From Methylorubrum salsuginis (lineage in GTDB: Bacteria; Pseudomonadota; Alphaproteobacteria; Rhizobiales; Beijerinckiaceae): 64,000 nucleotides of DNA. Positions within the stretch are counted from its first letter, which is position 1. Each line of letters starts with the position of its first letter. Positions 9,320-16,978 of this stretch are shown here, in pieces. Made by a program: the position numbers and the translations under genes. The stretch is taken from the NCBI RefSeq assembly GCF_900114375.1, contig NZ_FOSV01000013.1:62001-126000 (forward strand), written 5' to 3'. The notes beneath the pieces are model-generated. The model did no database searches. It saw nothing but the letters and a program-made list of their open reading frames with translations, and was not told the DNA's origin.

Positions 9320-11102
9320 GGCGCAGCGTCGCCCGGTAGGCCCGCCGATCCGTCTCGGCCCGTAGCGCCGTGGCACGCACCTGGAGCAGGTCGCGACAGG
9401 TGAGCAGGCCGACGAGCGCGCCGCACTCGGGATCGGTGACCACCACGCGGCCCTGGCCGGTCGCCGACATCACGTCGAGAGCGTGCGCCACCACGTCGTC
9501 GGGATGGACGACCGCGAGCGCCGTGCCGGCGATGCGGGCGGCGAGGCGATCCCGGCCAGATGTTCCGTTCAGGGTCCAGTGCAGGCCGAGCGCGCGGGTG
9601 GCGAAGCCGAGCGGGCGGTGCTCGGCGTCGAGCACCGGGTAGGCGCGGTGGCGGCCGGCCTCCATCGCGGCGATCGCCTCGTCGAGGGGCAGGCCACCGT
9701 CGAGGGTGTCGACCGCGCGGACCATCACGTCCTTCACGCGCGTGAGGATGTAGGGATCGACCGCGTATTCGCGGGTGACGTGCTGGCCCCGGCGCGCGAG
9801 CTTCTCGGTCAGGATCGAGCGCTTCAGGAGGAGCACGGTGACGGCATAGGCCGTGACGGTGGCGGCGAGCAGCGGCACGAGGGCCCGCACGTCGCCGGTC
9901 AGTTCGACCGCGAACAGGGCGCCGGTAAGCGGCGCCCGCATGGTGCCGCCGAGCATCGCCGCCATCCCGAGCAGCGCCCAAAATCCGGGAGCACCCGGCA
10001 GCAGGTGCCCGACGAGCCAGCCCATCGCCCCGCCGAGGATCAGCAGCGGGGCGAGCACGCCGCCGGAGGTGCCCGACGCCAGCGCCACGAGCCAGATCGC
10101 CGCCTTGACGGCGAGGATCAGCAGCACCGCCCGCACGGCGAGATCGGTGTTCAACAGGTCGGCGATCACGTCGTAGCCGACGCCGAGCGCGCGGGGCTCG
10201 ATCAGTCCGCCGAGGCCAACGAACAGGCCGCCGAGCGCCGGCCACCACATCCAATGGATGGGAAGCCGCTCGAAGCCGTCCTCCAGCCGGTAGAGCAGCA
10301 TCGTCAGCAGGCCCGAGAGCAGGCCGGCGGCGAGCCCGATGCCGGCGCAGGCGAGAAGCCCCCAGCCCGGCAGCGCCGGATGGGCCGCGAAGGGGAAGAG
10401 TGGCCCGGCCTCGAACAGCAGCGGGCGAAGCGCGACGGCCGTGAGGGCGGCGGCCGTCACGGGGACGAAGCTGCGCGGGCGCCACTCGAACAGCAGCAAC
10501 TCGACCGCGAGCAGCACGGCCGCGACCGGCGTACCGAAGATCGCCGTCATGCCGGCCGAGGCGCCCGCCACCAGCAGCGTCTTCCGCTCGGCATCGCTGA
10601 GGTGGAACAGTTGCGCGAACAGCGAGCCCAGCGCCCCGCCGGTCATGATGATCGGCCCTTCGGCGCCGAACGGCCCGCCGGTGCCGATGGAGATCGCCGA
10701 GGAGACCGGCTTCAGCACGGCGACCTTGGCCGACATCCGGCTCGCGCCGAGCAGGATCGCCTCGATCGCCTCGGGGATGCCGTGGCCGCGAATCTTTTCC
10801 GAGCCGTAGCGGGCCATGAGTCCGATCACGAGGCCGCCGAGCACCGGGATCAGCACAACCCACGGCGATGGCGAGACGCCGACGAGCGAATGGGGGACGG
10901 TGTCGAGCAAGCCGAACCACGAAACATTCGTCACGAGCGCGATCAGCCGCAGGAGGACAGCCGCCGCCAGCGTCGCCGCGGCGCCGATGGTCACCGCCAT
11001 GGCGAGTAGGATCAGGATGCGCGGGTCGGCGGCAAAATCCGCGAGCGGGCGCCGCACCACCGGGCTCTGGACCGGTGCGCCCACCGGAACCTCGTGCTTC
11101 AC
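9261..11102 (-). CDS. ClC-family chloride channel/transporter with C-terminal CBS pair
   Basis: 613 residues from a GTG at 11102, which has a strong upstream Shine-Dalgarno (AGGAGGG). ClC selectivity motifs are visible: GTGGPFGAEGP with the gating-type Glu, and GTSGGVLAPLLILGGAMG. About ten membrane segments fill residues 20-430. Two CBS-like segments follow (KDVMVRAVDTLDGGLPLDEA and a second ending VVTDPECGALVGLLTCRDLL). It exchanges or conducts chloride across the inner membrane. It is divergent from a marR gene, sharing a 75-base gap with a candidate operator. The frame runs further upstream without ClC similarity. Confidence 0.92.
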   Translation of the reverse strand: MKHEVPVGAPVQSPVVRRPLADFAADPRILILLAMAVTIGAAATLAAAVLLRLIALVTNVSWFGLLDTVPHSLVGVSPSPWVVLIPVLGGLVIGLMARYGSEKIRGHGIPEAIEAILLGASRMSAKVAVLKPVSSAISIGTGGPFGAEGPIIMTGGALGSLFAQLFHLSDAERKTLLVAGASAGMTAIFGTPVAAVLLAVELLLFEWRPRSFVPVTAAALTAVALRPLLFEAGPLFPFAAHPALPGWGLLACAGIGLAAGLLSGLLTMLLYRLEDGFERLPIHWMWWPALGGLFVGLGGLIEPRALGVGYDVIADLLNTDLAVRAVLLILAVKAAIWLVALASGTSGGVLAPLLILGGAMGWLVGHLLPGAPGFWALLGMAAMLGGTMRAPLTGALFAVELTGDVRALVPLLAATVTAYAVTVLLLKRSILTEKLARRGQHVTREYAVDPYILTRVKDVMVRAVDTLDGGLPLDEAIAAMEAGRHRAYPVLDAEHRPLGFATRALGLHWTLNGTSGRDRLAARIAGTALAVVHPDDVVAHALDVMSATGQGRVVVTDPECGALVGLLTCRDLLQVRATALRAETDRRAYRATLRLRRTTAPARSPADSIHRSG

Positions 11103-11132
11103 GATATCCCTCCTTCGATCGGTCCATCCATC

Positions 11133-11154
11133 ATATATCGTGTTACGACATATT
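11133..11154. promoter_or_regulatory. Candidate MarR operator between the ClC and marR genes
   Basis: The AT-rich segment ATATATCGT-gtt-ACGACATATT contains the inverted repeat TCGT-N3-ACGA with partly symmetric AT flanks. It is the only AT-rich symmetric site in the short gap between the two divergent starts, where MarR proteins usually bind to control themselves and the neighbouring gene. The regulatory link is inferred from position. Confidence 0.45.
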
Positions 11155-11177
11155 CCAGTCCGTGGTAGGTGGCCGGC

Positions 11178-11645
11178 ATGACGAACGAGGATTCGAAGGG
11201 GGCGCCGCTGTCGCGGTCGCACTACGCGGCGCTGGCAGCCTTCCGCTACGAGCTGCGGCGCTTCCTCGCCTTCAGCGAGGCGGCGGCGACGCAGGCCGGA
11301 CTGCCGCCGCAGCAGCATCAGGCGCTGCTGACCGTCGCGGGTCATCCCGGACCGGAGCCGCCCACGGTCGGTCACGTCGCCGAGCGGCTGATGATCGCCC
11401 CGCACAGCGCCGCCGAACTCGTGGCCCGCATGGTCGAGGCCAAGCTCCTGGCCAAGAGCCGGGGCGTGCAGGACCGCAGGCGGATGGAACTCGCCCTCAC
11501 GCCCGAGGCGGAGGCGCGGCTGCACCAGTTGACCGCGGCGCATCTGACCGAGCTGCGCAGCCTGGAGCCGGCGCTCGCCAGGGCGCTGGCTCAGGCGCTC
11601 GGAGATCCGGCTGCGAAGGCGAACGCAACCCCCACGCAAGGCTGA
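11178..11645 (+). CDS. MarR-family transcriptional regulator
   Basis: About 155 residues. The winged-helix core is visible as PTVGHVAERLMIAPHSAAELVARMVEAKLL (recognition helix) and SRGVQDRRRMELALTPEAEARL (wing and linker helix), the MarR order. The ATG at 11178 has a GGTAGGTGG stretch just upstream and is preferred to the GTG at 11169. It is divergent from the ClC gene, which is the obvious candidate target. The ligand is unknown. Confidence 0.88.
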   Translation: MTNEDSKGAPLSRSHYAALAAFRYELRRFLAFSEAAATQAGLPPQQHQALLTVAGHPGPEPPTVGHVAERLMIAPHSAAELVARMVEAKLLAKSRGVQDRRRMELALTPEAEARLHQLTAAHLTELRSLEPALARALAQALGDPAAKANATPTQG

Positions 11646-11698
11646 CCGGCAACATGGCACCCGGACCAAGGATCAGGTCCGGTTCGGATGGCCTCAGG

Positions 11699-13399
11699 AT
11701 GCCCGGTCGCGAGCAAGCCGAGAGATTGTGGAGCAACATCGTCGACCTCGGCGCGAGGCGGCTGATCGCCCTCGGGCTGGTCGGCCTGCTCGTGTTCCTA
11801 GGCGTCGGCATCGGCGCCTATTACCTGAGCCGCCCGGCGCAGGAGACGCTGTACACGGGTCTGTCGCGCGAGGATGTCGGCCGCATCGGCGGCGTGCTCA
11901 AGGACAACGGCATCCCCTTCGACGTGTCGGCGGACGGCTCGGCCGTGCTGGTCTCCTACGGCCACACCGCCCAGGCCCGGATGCTGCTGGCCGAGAAGGG
12001 CCTGCCGCAAAGCTCCAAGTCCGGCTACGAGCTGTTCAACGATCTGGGTTCGCTGGGCATGACCTCGTTCATGCAGGAAGTGACCCGCGTCCGCGCGCTC
12101 GAGGGTGAGATCGCCCGGACGATCCAAGGCATGAAGGGCGTGCGCGCCGCCCGCGTCCACTTGGTCCTGCCCGACCGCGGCTCGTTCCGCCGCGACCAGC
12201 AGCCGGCCTCGGCCTCCGTGGTGGTGCGCACCGAGCCCGCCGACGACGTGTCGGGCGCGCAAGCCATCCGCCACCTCGTGGCCTCCGCCATCCCGGGCAT
12301 GAAGCCCGACCGCGTCACCGTGATCGGCTCCGAGGGCACGGTGCTGCTGGCCGGCGACGATGCCGCCTCGGCGCCCACCGGCAAGATGGCGACGCTGGAG
12401 AAGTCGGTCAGCCGCGAGATGCAGGACAACATCCGCCGCACGCTCGCGCCCTATCTCGGCGTCGGCAATTTCGAGGTCAGCGTCGCCACCCAGCTCAACA
12501 CCGACAAGACCTCGACCAACGAGACGATCTACAACCCCGACCAGCGCGTCGAGCGCTCGGTCCGCTCCGTGCGCGAGAGCGAGAACGCGCAGAACCGCGC
12601 CAGCCAGCGGCCCACCAGCGCCCAGGAGAACCTGCCCGACCAGCGGACCCGCTCGGACGGCAACGACCAGTCGAGCAACGAGAGCTCGAAGAAGGAAGAC
12701 CTCACCAATTACGAGATCTCCCAGAAGACCGTGCAGACGGTGAGCGACGGCTACGCGATCCGTCACCTCTCGGTCGCCGTGCTGGTCAACCGCTCGCGCC
12801 TCACCGCGCTCGCCGGCCCCGACGACAAGGCCGCGCTGGAAAAACAGATCGCCGAGATCGAGGAGCTGGTCGGCTCCGCCGCCGGCTTCAACAAGGAGCG
12901 GGGCGACACGATCAAGGTCGCGGCGGTGGGCTTCATCAACGACGGCCAGCCGCTCGAGCCGGTGCCGCCGCTCTCGGTCACCGACGTGCTGATGAAGCAG
13001 TCGGGCACGCTCATCAACGCCGTCACCATCCTCGTCGTCGCCGCCCTGCTGATCTGGTTCGGCCTGCGCCCGGCGCTTCGCTCGATCCTCGCCGTGCCGG
13101 AGGCGCAGCAGGCGGAAGTCGCCGCGCTCAACGCTCCCGAGGGCGCCCCCGCGCTCGCCGCCGGGGCGGCGGCGGCCGGGCTCGTCGAGGGGGCTCCCGC
13201 GCTCGCCGCGCCGGGCACGGTCGCGGCCAACGGCGAACCCCAGAAGCTCCCCGCGCCGGGCCTGGCCGGCCTGATGGAGGAACTCGAGGACAAGCTGGCC
13301 CGCTCGCCGCAGAAGCGCCTAGAGCAGCTCATCGACATCGACGAGGAGCAGGTCGCGGCCGTCCTCAAGCGCTGGCTGATGCGTGAGGAGCCGGCGTGA
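11699..13399 (+). CDS. fliF: Flagellar MS-ring protein FliF
   Basis: 566 residues. The N-terminal membrane helix (LIALGLVGLLVFLGVGIGAYYLS) is followed by the YscJ/FliF ring-building domain (ETLYTGLSREDVGRIGGVLKDNGIPF). A disordered Ser/Asn-rich loop is near residues 290-345. The second membrane helix (LINAVTILVVAALLIWFGLR) precedes a C-terminal FliG-binding tail. It forms the MS ring, the export-gate housing. The ATG at 11699 places the first helix about 20 residues in; an upstream ATG at 11654 is possible. The stop overlaps the next gene by one base (TGATG). Confidence 0.95.
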   Translation: MPGREQAERLWSNIVDLGARRLIALGLVGLLVFLGVGIGAYYLSRPAQETLYTGLSREDVGRIGGVLKDNGIPFDVSADGSAVLVSYGHTAQARMLLAEKGLPQSSKSGYELFNDLGSLGMTSFMQEVTRVRALEGEIARTIQGMKGVRAARVHLVLPDRGSFRRDQQPASASVVVRTEPADDVSGAQAIRHLVASAIPGMKPDRVTVIGSEGTVLLAGDDAASAPTGKMATLEKSVSREMQDNIRRTLAPYLGVGNFEVSVATQLNTDKTSTNETIYNPDQRVERSVRSVRESENAQNRASQRPTSAQENLPDQRTRSDGNDQSSNESSKKEDLTNYEISQKTVQTVSDGYAIRHLSVAVLVNRSRLTALAGPDDKAALEKQIAEIEELVGSAAGFNKERGDTIKVAAVGFINDGQPLEPVPPLSVTDVLMKQSGTLINAVTILVVAALLIWFGLRPALRSILAVPEAQQAEVAALNAPEGAPALAAGAAAAGLVEGAPALAAPGTVAANGEPQKLPAPGLAGLMEELEDKLARSPQKRLEQLIDIDEEQVAAVLKRWLMREEPA

Positions 13400-14175
13400 T
13401 GGAGGGCCTGATCGCCCGGCTCCTGCCCGAGATCGGGAAGGCGCCGCCCCCGGCCGCCGCGCGCGCGCCCGAGTTTGACGGGGACTGGTTTCGTCCCGCG
13501 CAGCGGAGCAAGCCACCGAGCCCCGCGCCGGCGCCGGCCGTCGTCCCGGACGCGCAGGCAGCCGCGCCCGTCTCGGAGATCACCCCCTCCGGCCTCCACG
13601 CCCCCGGCCTCGCGGCGTTCGCGCCCGTGACCCTGGCCGCCCCCCCGGCGCAACCGGCGGAGGACCGCGAGGCGCTGATCGCCGCGGCGGAGGCGCGCGG
13701 GCACGAAGCCGGCCGGGCCGAAGCCCTGGCCGAGGCGGAAGAGCGGCTCGCCCGGGAGCGGGCCGCCTTCGAGACGCGCCTCGCGGAGGCACGCCGCGAT
13801 TGGGCCGAGACGGAGGGCACCGTGCTGGCAGGCCAGCTCGCGGCGGCCTTCGCCGGCCTCGACGCGACCCTTTCGGAGCGGGTCGCCCGCCTGCTCGCCC
13901 CCGTCCTCGATCAGGCTCTGCGGCGTCAGGCCGTCGAGGCCCTGTCGCAGGCGGTGACGCGCCTGCTCGCCGAGCCGCAGCCGGCGGCAATTTCGATCAC
14001 CGGCCCGGAAGATCTGATCGCGGCCCTGTCGGGACGCCTGGGCGGCCTGTCGGCGGCGGTCGCCTTCACGGCATCCGACGTGACCGAGGTGACCGTGAGC
14101 GCGGGCGAGACCGTGATCGAGACCGAATTGTCGGCCTGGGGCCGGCTGATCTCAGCCGCCGTGGCGGAGGCGTGA
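13399..14175 (+). CDS. FliH-like flagellar assembly protein
   Basis: 258 residues. A Pro/Ala-rich N-terminal half is followed by a long Ala/Glu coiled coil (AAAEARGHEAGRAEALAEAE and onward) and a C-terminal domain with ETVIETELSAWGRLISAAVA. That matches the general FliH plan: coiled coil, then ATPase-regulating domain. FliH binds the FliI ATPase and holds it in check; fliI is not in the window. It lies between fliF and motB with one-base spacing and overlaps, so a motility role is likely. The exact family assignment is less certain because FliH diverges strongly in Rhizobiales. Confidence 0.7.
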   Translation: MEGLIARLLPEIGKAPPPAAARAPEFDGDWFRPAQRSKPPSPAPAPAVVPDAQAAAPVSEITPSGLHAPGLAAFAPVTLAAPPAQPAEDREALIAAAEARGHEAGRAEALAEAEERLARERAAFETRLAEARRDWAETEGTVLAGQLAAAFAGLDATLSERVARLLAPVLDQALRRQAVEALSQAVTRLLAEPQPAAISITGPEDLIAALSGRLGGLSAAVAFTASDVTEVTVSAGETVIETELSAWGRLISAAVAEA

Positions 14176-14176
14176 G

Positions 14177-15598
14177 ATGTCCGAGCATCAAGAAATCATC
14201 ATCGTCAAGAAGCACTACCACGAAGACGGTCACCACGGCGGTGCCTGGAAGATCGCGCTCGCCGACTTCATGACCGCGATGATGGCGCTGTTCCTCGTGA
14301 TGTGGCTGATCAACTCGACCAGCAAGGAGCAGAAGCAGACCATCGCCGAGTATTTCAACCCGGTGAAGCTCGCCGAGGTCACGCACGACCGGAAGGGCGT
14401 CAACGATCCGCAGGACGTGCCGAACGATCCGCCCCCCGCCGGCAAGGGGAGCGGGACCGGCGAGGGCGAAGGCAGCAAGGCCGAAGGCGCGCCGGGCAGC
14501 CGCGCCCGCGAATCCGCCCTGTTCCAAGATCCCTACGCGGTGCTGGCCAAGCTCGCGGCGGAAGCCGAGCCGGGTCCGGAGGCCGCGAGCGCGGACGCCT
14601 CGGCCCTCGAATCGGGTCAACCGGGCGTGGCCGGCGGCGAGACCGGCCGCGACCCGTTCGATCCGCTCTATTGGCAGGTCGCGGCCCTGCCGCGCCGCCG
14701 CACCGACAATCCCGGCGCCCTCGACACCGCCTCCGCGGCGCCCTCCGAGGCGCGCCTCGACGCCAAGGCGCAATCCTTCGCGGCCCCGGCCAAGGAGACG
14801 CCGAAGGATCCGTCGAAGGACGCGGCCAAGGATGCAGCCAAGGATCCAGCCAAGGACGCGGCCAAGAAGGAAGCCGCGCGCCAGAGCCTGCAGGACGCGA
14901 TGAAGGCGGCCGGCGTCCGCCTCGCCTCCGCCGAGCCGATGCCCGTCGCCAAGGAGCCCGAGCCGAAGCCGGCGGAGGCCCCGCCATCCGCGGAGGCCAA
15001 GCCCGCGGATGCCAAGCCCGTCGAGGCGAAGGCGCCCGAGGTCAAGCCCGCCGACGTCAAGCCGGCGACCGTGAGGGAAACGGCGAAGGAGCCTGCCAAG
15101 GAGCCGGTGAAGGACGCGAAATCGGCCGAGACCGCGGCGATGGCGGAGATGAAGGCCGAGATCGCCAAGGTGGTGCAGCCGATGGCGACCGCGAGCCCGG
15201 TGCCGAACGTCGAAGTGCGCCGCACAGGCGAGGGCATCCTCATCAGCATCAGCGACGAGCTCAACTTCAGCATGTTCGGGATCGGCTCGGCCGAGCCGAC
15301 GCCGAAGGTGGTCAAGGCCCTGGAGCGCATCGCCAAGGTGATCAACCAGCACCCGGGAAAGATCGTCGTGCGCGGTCATACCGATGCGCGGCCGTTCAAG
15401 TCGGAGACCTACGACAACTGGCGTCTCTCCTCGGCCCGCGCGCAGATGGCCTCCTACATGCTCGTACGCGGCGGCGTCGACGAGGCCCGCGTCGAGCGGA
15501 TCGAGGGCTATGCCGACCGTCAGCCCCGGGTGCCCGCCGACCCGAAGGCGGCCGAGAACCGCCGGATCGAGATCCTGCTGCGGGGGCTGCCGGAATGA
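14177..15598 (+). CDS. motB: Flagellar motor stator protein MotB
   Basis: 473 residues, longer than typical MotB. The single membrane helix ADFMTAMMALFLVMWLI carries the proton-path Asp (residue 30) and is followed by INSTSKEQKQTIAEYFNPVK. The C terminus is an OmpA-like peptidoglycan-binding domain (VRGHTDARPFKSETYDNWRL, ENRRIEILLRG). Between them lies a linker of about 280 residues rich in Ala, Lys, Pro and Glu with AKD/AKE repeats. motA is not in the window. The stop overlaps motC (ATGA). Confidence 0.94.
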   Translation: MSEHQEIIIVKKHYHEDGHHGGAWKIALADFMTAMMALFLVMWLINSTSKEQKQTIAEYFNPVKLAEVTHDRKGVNDPQDVPNDPPPAGKGSGTGEGEGSKAEGAPGSRARESALFQDPYAVLAKLAAEAEPGPEAASADASALESGQPGVAGGETGRDPFDPLYWQVAALPRRRTDNPGALDTASAAPSEARLDAKAQSFAAPAKETPKDPSKDAAKDAAKDPAKDAAKKEAARQSLQDAMKAAGVRLASAEPMPVAKEPEPKPAEAPPSAEAKPADAKPVEAKAPEVKPADVKPATVRETAKEPAKEPVKDAKSAETAAMAEMKAEIAKVVQPMATASPVPNVEVRRTGEGILISISDELNFSMFGIGSAEPTPKVVKALERIAKVINQHPGKIVVRGHTDARPFKSETYDNWRLSSARAQMASYMLVRGGVDEARVERIEGYADRQPRVPADPKAAENRRIEILLRGLPE

Positions 15599-16935
15599 TT
15601 CCGTCCGCCTCGGCACGGCCCCGTCCTCTCCCCGGTCGAACCCGCAGCTCCCTCAAGCGCATCGGCGGGATGGGCCTGACCCTGCTCCTCGCCCTCGGCC
15701 TCCCGGCCGTGGCGGCGGACCATGGCGAGGGTCACGGCGCGGCGCCCGCGGCCGACTCCCACGCGGCCCCGGCGGACGACCACGGCGGGCATGGCGGCCA
15801 CGGTGCCCCGGCCAAGCCGATCGAACCGCTGCCGGTGACGCCGCACGGGCTGCCGGTGGAACTGGTGCGCACGCTCCAGCTGCTGCAGGACCGCATCGCC
15901 CGCGGCTCGACCCAGGCTCACCTCGCCCAGCGCCAGCTCCTGGTCCACATCGAGCAGAAGCTGACCGAACTCGATCCCGAGACCTGGGTCGCGCCGGAGA
16001 ACGTGCGCGCCGTCGTGACCTTCGCGCTCGCCGGCGGCGGGCCGGGCGTCCTGCGCCGCATGATCGCCACGGGCAAGGTGCCGGAGGCGGAGGCGCCGCT
16101 GGCGCAGGGCGCACTCGACTATCTCCAGGGCCGCGAGAAGGAGGCCCGCGCCAAGCTCGCCGGAATCGACGCCCGCACCATGCCGGCGGGTCTCGCCGGT
16201 CAGCTCGCGCTCACCCAATCCGCTCTTCTGGTGCGCGAGGCGCCGGTGCGCTCGCTCGAACTCCTGGATCTCGCCCGCCTGCTGTCGCCGGGGACGCTGG
16301 TCGAGGAGGGGGCGCTGCGCCGCCAGATCTTCGTGGTGGCGCAGGGCGGCGATGCCGCGCGCTTCGAGGCGCTGTCGATTCAGTACCTGCGCCGGTTCCG
16401 CCGCTCGGTCTATGCGGGCAATTTCCGCCAGCGCTTCGCCGGGGCGCTGACCCGGCTCGACTTCGACAGCGACCGAACCCGCACCTTGAGTCTGGAGCGG
16501 ATGCTCGACGAGATCGAGCCCGAGAGCCGCCGCGATCTCTACCTCCTCGTCGCCCGCGCCGGTCTGGAACAGGGCCGGCGCGAGACCGCGCTGTTCGCCG
16601 CCGAGCGCGCCGCCGGGCTCGCGGCGCCGGACACGCGCGCGGCCGCCCAGGCCCGGCTCTACCGGGGTGCGGCGCTGATCGTCGCCGACGGCCGGTTCGA
16701 GGAGGGCTACGAGGCCTTGCGCAGCCTCGACCGCGCCGCCTTCGTCGAGGGCGACGCAGACCTGCTCGATGCCGCCCTCTCGGCCGCGGGCCAGATCCGC
16801 GGCCCGCTGCCGAGTCCGGCGCCCGCAGCCCCGTCGGCCGCCGACGCCACCGCCCGCCGCGCGGTGCCGGATGCGCCGGCCATCGGCCGGGCCCGCGAGG
16901 CGCTGGCCCGCGCCGAGCGGGCGCTGGACCCCTGA
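15595..16935 (+). CDS. motC: Periplasmic chemotaxis/motility protein MotC
   Basis: 446 residues. An N-terminal signal (GLTLLLALGLPAVAADHGEG) leads into a His/Gly/Ala-rich segment (DDHGGHGGHGAPAK), then an all-helical region with PVELVRTLQLLQDRIARGST and RSVYAGNFRQRFAGALTRLD. In S. meliloti MotC is a periplasmic protein required for motor function, encoded after motB. Gene order motB-motC-fliK (formerly motD) is the same. Translational coupling to motB is through ATGA. Confidence 0.9.
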   Translation: MIPSASARPRPLPGRTRSSLKRIGGMGLTLLLALGLPAVAADHGEGHGAAPAADSHAAPADDHGGHGGHGAPAKPIEPLPVTPHGLPVELVRTLQLLQDRIARGSTQAHLAQRQLLVHIEQKLTELDPETWVAPENVRAVVTFALAGGGPGVLRRMIATGKVPEAEAPLAQGALDYLQGREKEARAKLAGIDARTMPAGLAGQLALTQSALLVREAPVRSLELLDLARLLSPGTLVEEGALRRQIFVVAQGGDAARFEALSIQYLRRFRRSVYAGNFRQRFAGALTRLDFDSDRTRTLSLERMLDEIEPESRRDLYLLVARAGLEQGRRETALFAAERAAGLAAPDTRAAAQARLYRGAALIVADGRFEEGYEALRSLDRAAFVEGDADLLDAALSAAGQIRGPLPSPAPAAPSAADATARRAVPDAPAIGRAREALARAERALDP

Positions 16936-16978
16936 ACCCGTATCGCCGCGACACCGCCATGAGGCTCGACCCCGCGTG

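Noticed and set aside
9483..11009. A 508-codon plus-strand frame over the ClC gene
   Set aside because: Shadow frame; the ClC motifs on the other strand are unambiguous.
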